Positions 55,144 through 64,000 of a stretch of 64,000 nt of DNA are shown here, in pieces; position 1 is the first letter of the stretch; the number at the start of each line of letters is the position of its first letter. The stretch lies in contig QNGE01000105.1 in NCBI GenBank assembly GCA_008508345.1, positions 292,313-356,312 of the forward strand, given 5' to 3'. Source of the stretch: Paragonimus westermani (Eukaryota > Platyhelminthes > Trematoda > Plagiorchiida > Troglotrematidae). The notes under the pieces are model-generated. The model was not told where the DNA came from and ran no database searches. It was given only the letters and a program-made list of their open reading frames with translations. Position numbers and translations under genes: made by a program.

Positions 55144-58100
55144 CCTTTAAATAGGCACACAGCTACGACAAGTTGAAATGCTCAATAGTAACTTGGGGAA
55201 GTTACAATTGTTACAAAGACCAAGAAGACGCACTCGCGATCTCCTGGCACTTTAACACATCAGTCTAGTGACCGCAACCGCAATAGACCACCACAATCTC
55301 ACAGTAGTTCAGCTCGTCACTCTGGTAGTTACAATCACAATTTCTGCTGTATCATTCCAAGGTTGGTGCAGATGACCGTAAGTGTAGCCCACCATACCAG
55401 TACAAACCACAAGTACCTAAGAGAGAATTACGAAGCCAGCAGTAATGAAGACCACTGCGCCTGGCGCTGGTTCCTCTAGTCGTCGTTTATTCGTCAGATA
55501 CTCAGTATACAACTACATATTTTTAATGGACTCAGGCGCAGAAATGAGTATGATCCCATCCACGCCGAAGGATAAGACGCGTGTTAACAGAATTTTGTTC
55601 TAACCGCGGCCAACAACACGACGATTAAAACTTATGGACAAAGATCATTGACGCTCAACCTTGGTCTTCGTTGTTCCTTCACGTGGGTTTTCACCATAGC
55701 TGACGTCTCAAAGGCCATTATTGTTGCCGAGTTTCTGTTACACTTCAACTTGCTGCTGGATTTCAGAAACCACCGTTTAATTGATGCAATCACCAACCGG
55801 TCAGTTAAGGGATTTCACGCCTTTGGTCCAGTAATCAGCCCAATTTTGCTACCTCAGTCCGTCCAGGAGAAGTATCCTAAAATCCTTAAGCAGTTTCCCA
55901 CTCTGACCCAAACAAATTTTCGTGATGTAACCATTAAATACATCACTCACCATATCATTGAAAGTGTAATGCACGACGGAGTGGAAGCACTGAAGAGCAG
56001 CGTCTCTCTGAAGGACGGGAGCACAGCGAGAATCTAGAATGGTAACAAAAACAGAAACAAGTGTGAGCCAGAGGCCCAGTAAGTCATGCACACAACTTAC
56101 ACAAACGAAAACCAAAGTGGCATCAATCACACGACAGCGGAATGCGTTACAACGGACAGTCGGTACACGCTAGCTTTTGGTATCTCCATCCGCAGAGGCT
56201 GAAATGAGCATGCGATGAATTCCAACATATGCTCCGGTGAGGCTCCATTCAGCCCTCTAAAAGTGATTGGTCATCATTACATATGGAGCCCAAAACAAAC
56301 AACGACTGGAGACCATGTGGAGAATACCGTGCGCTACACAAAATTACTGTGGTGGATTGTCAGGTCGGAGGTGCGAGTTTTCGAACGCTCGGCCGAATGC
56401 CTCAACGCGGGGGAGATATGTTCGAAAACCTGCCGCGATCGGGTCAAGGACAACGTGCGCGACCGGATGAGTCATCGCTCGACTGGATCGGACCAACGGG
56501 CGAGGCAGGGCAGGCGAAATACGACAGACGGCCAGATCGGAGGCGTGGTTTTTCCAACATTTAGAGGAACATCTCGACACGATGTTGGAATGCGGTCAAG
56601 ACCAACATTGGGTGGATGGCGGACAGCACGAGCAGCCGGAGGAACCATCGCGCAAGGAGATCGGACAAACAGACGAGGAATGGCAAGCGGAATCCCCCCT
56701 TCCGATAGAAGGCGCCGATCACACACGTAAACCGGTAAGAATTGCACACGACGTGTGAACGGAAACTGGGGGGTGTTGTGGGTTGGAATTATGACTGGCG
56801 ATTTGGACAATAAAGGCTGTGCTTTATTGGACGCCTTCTCGCTACACTACCACACCATGATTTTACAGCCATTCTTTGTGATAAAACAATATTTTTTCAC
56901 ACTGACCTCATCCGCACCCTACCACCATATTCTTGTCGAGCCATCTGACATTAAAAAGACTGCCATCATTACACCATTTGATATTTTTGAATTCACTCGT
57001 ATGCGCTCTGGTTTATGAAATGCCGCACAAACATTTCAGAGATTTATAAACCAGGTGCTAAGCGAGTTTGATTTTGCATTTCTGGATAATCTGCTATTCG
57101 CAAGTATAAACGAATAGGAACATCTCCAACATGTACGATTACTCTTCCAGCGTCTTTCGGATTTTTGAATTGCAATTGGCTCGGCAAAATGTCAGTTTGG
57201 CAAATCTGCAATTGATTTTCTTGGTTCCCTGATTGACTCCAACGGCATTGCACCATCCACTGACAAAATGAAGGCAAACTTCGATTTCCCAACGCCAACA
57301 TCCCTCAAACAACTTAAACGAAATTTAGGTACGATTAACTTTTATCGCAGTTTTATCCCTAGCGGTGCTAATTTAATGCTGCCATTGACCAATCTCCTAT
57401 CTACAAACGATTCTAAGTTTGCTTTGCACAGTACCACCACACAGGCTTTCTCAGATATCAGGACAGCTTTAGCGAACATTACTGTGCTGAACCACATGCA
57501 AGCTGGCCCACAACTATCGTCATCCACTGATGACACCAACTTCGCCATTCGTGCTATTTTATGTCAACACGTAGACGGATCTACGCAACCACCTGTATTT
57601 TCCTCGAAGAAACTCCAATCCGCGGAAACGCGTTATAGCACCTTTGTTGTGTATTTACCTCTCCATTAAACGCTTTCAAAATTTATTTGAAGATTAAGCA
57701 TTTTATGTGTATATTGATTACAAACCCTCAGCTCACATGTTCAGCAACAATTCAATCAAGTACTCACCTAGGGAGATCTGACATTTGGATTTTATATCTC
57801 AGTTCACCACTGACATCCGATTTATCTCCAGATCATCTAACCTGGTCGCAGACACCTCATCACGACTAGATGTTGACATTGTTATCAGGGTCAGATTGAT
57901 CGACCTTGCCAGTATGGCGGAGGAACAAAACTCGGATAGTGAACTACGAAAAACACTTACAGATTCTCTCAGTACTAAACTATACATTGTTTCATTTCCC
58001 GATTCCACAGGAGCCATTATTAGTGATGTCTTCAAACCGTTCCCTCGATCATTTGTACAGGCATCCGATCGTCGAATAGTCTTTTATGCTTTTCATAACC

Positions 58101-58291
58101 TGTCACACCCAATATCCGGATAACCGTGAAACTCTTCTGCGATCGTTTCATCTGGCCGAGTATCAACATCGATGTTAGTGAATGAGCAAGAACCTGTCTC
58201 GCCTACCAGCGTTCTAAGGTGTCTCGTCACACTACGACTCTGATTGGCAAATTCACCGCCCCAGAAGGCCATTTTCTTCATTCGAACTCGT
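55144..58291 (+). mobile_element. CsRn1-clade Ty3/Gypsy retrotransposon, gag C terminus to integrase (decayed, with internal insertion)
   Basis: Seen in order: LRQVEMLNSNLGKLQ (about 55,165-55,210); gag zinc finger region YHSKVGADDRKCSPP (about 55,354-55,400), matching the unusual CHCC finger of this clade with the first and last Cys lost; protease FLMDSGAEMSMIPS (DSG at 55,529-55,537); LGLRCSFTWVFTIADVSKAI, LLDFRNHRLIDA (55,655-55,790); linker to RT DWRPCGEYRALHKITV (to about 56,345); an insertion of about 490 bp; RT resumes with HHILVEPSDIKKTAIITPFD, EFTRMRSGL, TFQRFINQVL, FAFLDN (catalytic YIDD lost), DFLGSLIDSNGIAPSTDKMK and RNLGTINFYRSFIPSGANLM; RNase H ending SAETRYSTF at 57,648, continuing in the right arm with FYVYIDYKP and TDIRFISRSSNLVADTSSRL; integrase HNLSHPISG to about 58,290. 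The element breaks off before the integrase catalytic core. LTRs and gag N terminus are missing. Confidence 0.92.
56346..56840 (+). other. GC-rich insertion inside the CsRn1 reverse transcriptase
   Basis: RT similarity stops after KITV at about 56,345 and resumes near 56,840. The intervening sequence is visibly richer in G and C than the element around it. It contains an open stretch of about 95 codons at 56,471-56,757 (plus), with EAWFFQHLEEHLDTMLECGQ and EPSRKEIGQTDEEWQAESPL, an acidic Glu/Gln-rich peptide without recognised relative. No terminal repeats or target-site duplication were found by eye, so the type of insertion is unknown. Confidence 0.55.
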
Positions 58292-61200
58292 GTGTATGCG
58301 AATTAACTTTTAGTAAACCAGAATGAATAGGGAAATTTATGATATTGTCGTCTGCCACTGTTTTCGTCTATCACGTAACCTTTGAGGAGTACGTGCCTCT
58401 ATTCTAGTCATCGTTACTCACTGGACTTTCACCGGTTGGCTCGACTTAGCATAATACCACTGAGCTCGTTATGTTGATTGACGACGATGAAATCATTTGA
58501 CAGTCGGTTGAAGATTGGGGCACGAATTGACAATTCAGGACTTCACCCTGGAATTTTAAACCGAATAGTGGGGCTGTGGAAACTTTATGATAAACATTCC
58601 AATCCCCGTATGCGCCATCCACCATCACAGGCAATTGTTGATTCAGTCCCTTTTTAGGTTACTACCCAGTCGTCTGGAAGAAATGGATTGGTCCTTCATA
58701 ATCACATTGGATTAAGAGAAGTGAACGCAAGTGTATTCATTCACAAACTAGTGAAACCAACATTACAGGACTGTCCAATCATAATGTACATAGGCGGAAT
58801 GTAGGCAAGAAGATGCTTAGAGGGAGGCCGAACCAATGGGGAACGTCACACCTGTGTGAAGTTTCCATTGGCACATCCCCACAACGTGACCGTTATAAGC
58901 CTATCATGACATGCAAGCTAGTTTATTGTCAACACATCACAACATATCAACTGTTTGGTTTCATTAGAGAAACGTTTCTTGAGTTTCTCATGTTTTTTGG
59001 CCACTCACCACAAGGCGTTAATGCCCCCGACCCTCTGGAGAAGATCATGAACGGACGTTTAACCCAGATCACGATGCTGGTTGCTTCTAGTAGCCTGCCC
59101 AGCCTCCATCCATCTCAAACATATGAAAGACGCCTTTTTAATCAAGCTGACTGATCAAGGACGGCATTGCCGGCACTAATGCATATGGATTTGCCATTTT
59201 CGAAGAGATCGTAACAGATAAAACATGAGCACATATCGGAACTTTAGGACAACACGCAGCGAAGTGTTGGTGCAGTAGTCTGTACTATGCACAATAACAC
59301 TTGCCGACACTTTTGGTACAAATTGACATTAAATGTGTTGATGGTTTGTTATCCAGTTATGCACAGTGTTGGAGATACGGGGTTAGGTTAGGCGACATTG
59401 TGGGACGAACGCAGACTGGCATGACAATCCATTAACCGAAGTATGATCGACATTCAGCGAAGGTCATCTATGTGATGTATACGGATGTGCGGTGTGCCTA
59501 TTTAAAGGTGCATCGAGTCGGGAATGAAAGACATATTTTTCAAGTCTGGTGAGTGCGGACCGAGCGGTGAGTGCTGTCTGCTTTTTGGCCAACAGTGTGA
59601 TTTCAGCGAGAGAACCCAGATGTTACTGAACCACCGAGGTTTCGTGGGTTGTTTCAAGCAACTTTGTGGCGATTCATGTTATGCAATCACAATTCATGAA
59701 CGACTCTGGTAGAAAAACTGGAAAAATAACTCTGCCGTCGAAAGCACACTCTTACGAATGCGAAATGTTTGCTTTGGATATTTCTAGTGAAGAAATGGCT
59801 TTTCTAGAGCCATATGAAATACCATTTGGAGTCTGAAGTGGTCCCAGTCCTCCTGAGAAGAAACAGTAAACTAGTCAGATCAAACCCGGCCTAATTGAAG
59901 ATTGGTCGTAGATTGGAAAAATTCACTCACAGTCAATCTTTGTACACCTGGATGGCTTGACAAAAATCTTGATCTAATCTTCGAGTAAGTTTCAAACTGA
60001 AAATCATTCACGTGATGGCAGCGTTCGCATTCGGATAGACTTTCCAGCCAGCCGTTTGAGAGCAGAAGTATTAAACTCAAGTTTCACTCTTCCTAGAGAT
60101 GTATATGAACGCGAAATCCACGAGTGAATGTGAGTGACTTTTAAGTTGAATCCACCAATCTCCCGACTACTCGTGAACAACTGAAACTGTGATCGAGCAA
60201 GTTTATTGAACCTGGAGAATTCCGAGAGTCGTGGGGCAATCGACTGGAATTAACGAGCAGAAACTGTGTCTAATCGGAACGATCAGGCAACCTGGTCATT
60301 ACTCACAAGCGGAAGTTGTGGAGGGCTCAGGTATGAAAATTCGGTTGTCCCCTACGAGGCCAGTGCTACATTGATCAACACGGTTGCCTCATGAAACCTG
60401 AACAGAGTTCAAGTTCCAGTTGTGGCAAATCATGCACTACTGTACTCGAACCCAGTGCTCCTTTATGAGCTAGGCTGGCTAGATGACCCATGTGGATACT
60501 GGATCTGAGATCGAATGTGAGTGATCAAACTCATCTATCACTAGTCGCCAACAGTTTTGTTTCCCGTACCATCTTAGAACGACGCCCGTCAATTGATTAC
60601 TGGGCCAGGTGAGTCATACTTTTCAGGAATGACATTATGTAAATGCGATCACGCAAATGGCATCAGTCACCTCTTTTCTGACCACTCTTAAACTTCGAAA
60701 TCGCGTCAGTTTTTCACTCTGCGTTTTTCAAACTTTCACGTTAAATAAATTCTCTTATTTCCAAATTTGGGAGAAGTCAAATGATTTGGGCGAATGTGAC
60801 AGAACACAGGATGGTCCTAACTTCCGGAAAAACCAATTGACCATAAATAACCGTGAGATAAATTGTGGCAAGCGGGGGTCCGAATGTTGAATCAAATTTC
60901 ATCTGCAAAAATATCAATCGGGGTCGTCCTCAGTTTCTTTGGGCAAGTACGATGCACCGCTAACCTTGTTAACCGTTTCAGTACTCACGGTTGTCGGCAT
61001 CAGTTTCAGGATTAGTCTATTACAGTAACCGAGACCGGAACACGACTGCGTACAACACTCATCTGTTAGGAGGCAAACACCCAAACAATCTAGTCAGGAC
61101 ATCGGTGACGGCTGATGAAATCAGTCATTTCAAACCATCCAGGACCACGGTGAGGGCTGACGAAATCAGTCAGCAACAAAGCACTGGGGGGCACGTCGGA

Positions 61201-62035
61201 CCGACAAGCAGGATACGTGCAAGTGAGTGGGGGTGTCACGCTAATCCGAGAAACTAACACCTATGGATTTGGCCTTACTTGGCCACTTGGAAACGAAGTG
61301 GCCTAAACAAACAGACAGTGACTCATCAAGTAAATGGCCATATTTGGCCATTGTTTCATGATATATATTTACAGGCATTCCATTCATTTGGTCGAACTGG
61401 TTTTTGGCAATACAGCGTGTTTACCACAACCGTGTCTTTCTTGTCTCCGCGCAAGTAGACTAGGGGAAACCGCATAGCAGGAACCCAGGTCTAGCAGTCA
61501 AGCAGTATTAGAACGTTTGGCAAGCGAAAGGCGCGTTACATCATCGTCACAAACGGCATGGGTTGTACCAGTTGTAGTTCCGTTGATCCACCCCGTATCC
61601 TGTATGAACCTGAGGGTTAGCCAGTTGGTAAGCAGTTGGACCGAGAAAACAACAGACAAACCGTTAATGATGCAGTGAACATATAAAGCTGAAAATGGGG
61701 ACGGATGACTTAACGGACGACGGCGGTCGGTGGCCGATGTGAACGAAAGAGTGTTTGTAACTTACACAACTTACTTACGTCTAACGTACTTTTATGTTCG
61801 CCGACGGTGTACTATGGGTGCGTTGAACGTCTATACATCTGGAATGATCAGCGTATTCGCGGCCGCATTTTTCGCAAGGCCATATGGTCATGTCACCACG
61901 ACCTATAACACAAATGGATTCTTCGAACACAGCGCGCTTGGACTCAGGGCCACGATATTGGCGTTCTTCGAATATTCGGATGCCCATCCGTATCGTATTC
62001 CTACAGACTGTCCGGATGAAGGCTGCGTCCTGCTG
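57648..62035 (-). repeat. Right arm of the 4,388-bp inverted repeat
   Basis: Mirror of the left arm. At its inner edge (57,648) the RNase H coding sequence runs across the boundary from the spacer, so this arm appears to be in its original position. From about 58,292 to 62,035 the contents are not recognised, except for a dispersed-repeat copy (about 60,003-60,090) and a SINE-like unit (60,371-60,430). Open frames of 113 codons (58,813-59,154), 88 codons (60,991-61,257) and 110 codons (61,730-62,062) are unidentified. The last overlaps a minus-strand frame with PCEKCGREYADHSRC, a Cys/His pattern weakly like a zinc knuckle. Outer limit: between 62,035 and 62,036. Confidence 0.97.
60991..61257 (+). 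CDS. Unidentified 88-codon frame with an in-frame 15-residue duplication
   Basis: The frame contains two copies of a 45-bp unit: TSVTADEISHFKPSR followed by TTVRADEISQQQSTG. A direct repeat at whole-codon spacing that preserves ADEIS hints at past translation, but the unit could equally be a minisatellite. An identical frame exists in the left arm on the minus strand (51,534-51,800). No family is recognised. Confidence 0.2.
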   Translation: MSASVSGLVYYSNRDRNTTAYNTHLLGGKHPNNLVRTSVTADEISHFKPSRTTVRADEISQQQSTGGHVGPTSRIRASEWGCHANPRN

Positions 62036-62695
62036 AGATCTCTGGCTAATATCGTTACGTGATGGACTCAATTTGATAATGGTACGGTCAGTTTCCACTG
62101 TCCATACCTGAATATTTGTTCACACAACTAAATGGCTGTAAAGTGTTTTCCAAAATCGACCTTTCTGATGCTTTTCTTCAGGTCGAAGTTGACAACTCAA
62201 GTAGGCAGTGTTTGTCCATCAACACACATCGAAGTCGATATCAGTATAACAGACTACCATTTGGCGTGAAATGTGCCCCAGCTATTTTTCAACAGTTTAT
62301 GTATACCATGTTGAATGGGCTGTCATGCGCTTCGGCCTACATGGATGACATCATAATTGCTAGCCCATCTGTCGATGTTCATCAGGTACATTTGGACGAA
62401 GTTCTCAGCCAAATTAGAACGTACGCTTTTAAACTTCGCAAAGAAAAATGCTCATTTTTCATGCATCGCATTGTCTATCATGGATCAGTCGTTGACGGAA
62501 ACGGTCGTCGCCCGGATCCATCGAAGATAGAGGTTATTGAACACCTACCGGCCCCAACAAACAAAGTCGGACTGCAATCATTTCTAGGTCTTGTCAACTA
62601 CTACAATAACTTTGTACCAAATATGCATGTATTACGAACACCTTTAAATGGACTTTTGGAACACAGTGCTAAGTGGGTATGGTCTGTGGCTTGCC
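62036..62695 (+). mobile_element. Ty3/Gypsy reverse transcriptase fragment with intact YMDD (K02A2.6-like)
   Basis: Seen: QFPLSIPEYLFTQLNGCKVF (from about 62,088) then SKIDLSDAFLQVEVD (first catalytic Asp), YQYNRLPFGVKCAPAIFQQF, ASAYMDDIIIASPSVDVHQV with the YMDD box at 62,338-62,349, RKEKCSFFMHRIVYHG, RRPDPSKIEVIEHLPAPTNK, LQSFLGLVNYYNNFVPNMHV and LLEHSAKWVWSVACQ, ending at about 62,693. The frame from 62,116 is free of stops across about 190 codons, so it is the best preserved RT of the window and all three catalytic Asp are present. It starts essentially at the outer edge of the inverted repeat and ends where the LINE begins, so it is truncated at both sides. Confidence 0.92.
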
Positions 62696-63549
62696 AAACG
62701 TGTGGAATTACCACCACCCGCACTTTCTACCCGATGCTGGTTATACACTTTAGATGACTCTCCGGCCGCCGTTACCGGTCAAGCGGGAGTAGGTACAGTC
62801 CTCAGCACGACGGCCGCAGCCGCATTGATAGATTGGATTCCCGCTAACAGTACACTTTGTGCCGTCCGCTTGGCAGGTTCTGTTAGGGTCAGTTCTAGAC
62901 GCAAAACCGTCAGAAATCTTTTCGTTGTGTCTGCGTATGCTGCAACTGACTTTAGTGACGTCGGCGTCGAGGAAGTCTTTTATTCGGATCTGGCCGCTCA
63001 CCCCCGGTCGACACGTGGTTCTGATATAGTCGTTCTGGCCGGAGATATGAACGTCCAGGTCGGCCGCCTTGGTGAGGCCGAATCTCGTTTAGGTGGCGGG
63101 TTTGAGATAGCATCACATCGCTAGGACAACGGCGGGCGATTATTGCAGCTGTGCGCTGAGCATAGGGTGTTTTTAGCCGGCACTAGTTTTAGGCATTGCG
63201 CGCGTCATTGCTATACTTGACGCCCTCCCTCTCCGAATCAGACCTGGTCTCAGATAGACCACATAGCTGTTAGTTATAGGTGGCGGGGTTCCATTCAGGA
63301 CTGTCGTTCTTATCGGAGCGCGCACTTAGATTCAGACCATGCGCTGGTACGTTGTCGTTTCGTACTCACTTTTGCTGAGCAACGACCCCACCGACAGCAA
63401 CGATTGGCTATTGAGAAACTGACTATACCATCGGTAAAGCATAAGTATCAAACCAGCTTAGGAACCTGCTTTAGTAATTCTCACTCCGAAGGTCCTGATC
63501 ACTCCTAGACACAAATCACACTGGCCATTCGTGAAGCAGGTACCTTAGC
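62696..63549 (+). mobile_element. LINE (CR1/RTE-like) AP endonuclease domain
   Basis: Seen: one frame from about 62,700 to 63,508 reads CWYTLxD-like TRCWLYTLDDSP, GVGTVLSTTAAAALIDWIPA, LCAVRLAGSV, LFVVSAYAATDFSD, RGSDIVVLAGDMNVQVGRLG, LGGGFEIASHR, stop, LLQLCAEHRVFLAGTSFRHC, stop (TGA for Trp), WSQIDHIAVSYRWRGSIQDC, RSYRSAHLDSDHALVRCRFV. The motifs LAGDMNVQVG, QIDHIAV and LDSDHALV are the catalytic and substrate-binding motifs of APE-type LINE endonucleases, which nick target DNA. Only two or three stops interrupt it, so it is a fairly young copy. The N terminus is truncated at the junction with the Gypsy RT. Confidence 0.9.
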
Positions 63550-64000
63550 ATGCGGCAGGGGGTACATGGAATGAACAAACATTGGATTTCGGAGAAATCC
63601 CTGGAGTTGTTAGAAGCCAGGCGGAACATCCCTCCTGGCAGTTCATATAACAAGTGTAGAAGAGATGTCCGTAGGAAACTGAAACGTAGCCTAAATGCTG
63701 ATCGTGAGACCTGGTTATTGGGAAGGGTTAAGGAGGTGGAGACGGCTTTTGCTTCAGGAAACACTGGCAAACTGTTTAAGCTTATCCGTGCCACTGGTCC
63801 CAGGCTACCGTCTGTCAGTGAAGCTATCAGCGAGACAGATGGCACACTCATCTATAATAAGTCCAGAAGGTTAGAGCGGTGGGCGGAACATTTTGAGGGT
63901 CAATTTAACTGGCCACCTGCTTCTACCGCGTTGCCGCCACAAACTTGTAATATAGTGCCCTGGTCGGTAGACTTGGAACCACCCACTGAGACTGAGGTCC
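63550..64000 (+). mobile_element. Continuation of the LINE: endonuclease-RT linker, open to the window end
   Basis: After a frameshift near 63,550, a stop-free frame (about 150 codons) runs off the right edge. It reads HWISEKSLELLEARRNIPPG, RRDVRRKLKRSLNADRETWL, EVETAFASGNTGKLFKLIRA, RRLERWAEHFEGQFNWPPAS and ends EPPTETEV. This is the basic linker between the endonuclease and RT of flatworm LINEs; the RT should continue immediately beyond position 64,000. Confidence 0.9.

Noticed and set aside
50756..62035. Terminal inverted repeats of a Maverick/Polinton or foldback DNA transposon
   Set aside because: No transposase, integrase or polymerase of such elements lies in the spacer, no target-site duplication is seen, and a retrotransposon runs across one inner boundary.
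1..64000. CRISPR array, operons, ribosome-binding sites, rRNA
   Set aside because: No regularly spaced repeats, no rRNA sequence, and the gene content is that of a eukaryotic nuclear genome.

Overview
The window looks like nuclear DNA of a parasitic flatworm (trematode or cestode). This is inferred from its transposons: Ty3/Gypsy elements of the CsRn1 clade and of a K02A2.6-like type, CR1/RTE-like LINEs with the DRRCL/LGHLW-type C-terminal region common in flatworm genomes, and Penelope-like elements (PLEs) with a GIY-YIG endonuclease. There is no bacterial gene organisation and no operon. Almost every recognisable protein segment belongs to a retroelement, and nearly all are broken by stops, frameshifts or truncations. 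No species can be named from sequence alone.

Layout. 1-0.6 kb: 3' part of a Gypsy integrase. 5.5-6.9 kb: an internally deleted Gypsy element (LTR-like promoter, gag, then integrase directly). 9.5-11.6 kb: LINE reverse transcriptase (RT) pieces, one ending in a short ATG-repeat tail. 11.6-12.75 kb: a PLE on the minus strand. 12.9-14.5 kb: two Gypsy fragments in non-canonical order. 15.6-15.9, 23.1-24.7 and 27.2-27.4 kb: LINE pieces on the plus strand; 30.1-31.5 kb: one on the minus strand. 31.8-32.8 kb: Gypsy integrase followed by an LTR-like promoter. 33.8-34.3 kb: SINE-like repeats. 39.2-39.85 kb: the best host gene, a 204-codon first coding exon on the minus strand ending at a clean splice donor, with a CpG-rich CCAAT/CRE-containing region upstream. 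41.1-43.2 kb: a plus-strand PLE bracketed by hammerhead-ribozyme-like motifs. 47.7-48.9 kb: a possible three-exon cysteine-containing gene.

50.76-62.04 kb is the most striking structure. Two arms of 4,388 bp form an almost perfect inverted repeat (positions pair so that left + right = 112,791, no indels apparent, at least two substitutions) around a 2,504 bp spacer. A CsRn1-clade element runs from the spacer straight into the right arm, so the right arm looks ancestral and the left arm a later inverted copy. The left inner breakpoint carries a 19-bp segment also found inside the arms. Immediately right of the repeat come a Gypsy RT with intact YMDD and then a LINE endonuclease and linker open to the window end.

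Much of the remainder (about 1.2-4.9, 6.9-9.5, 16.6-23.0, 24.7-27.2, 27.5-30.1, 34.3-38.4 and 44.1-47.7 kb) has no feature I can support. It is probably intron, intergenic DNA and decayed repeats. The genes do not form a pathway; the window is a record of nested retroelement insertion plus one recent large structural rearrangement.
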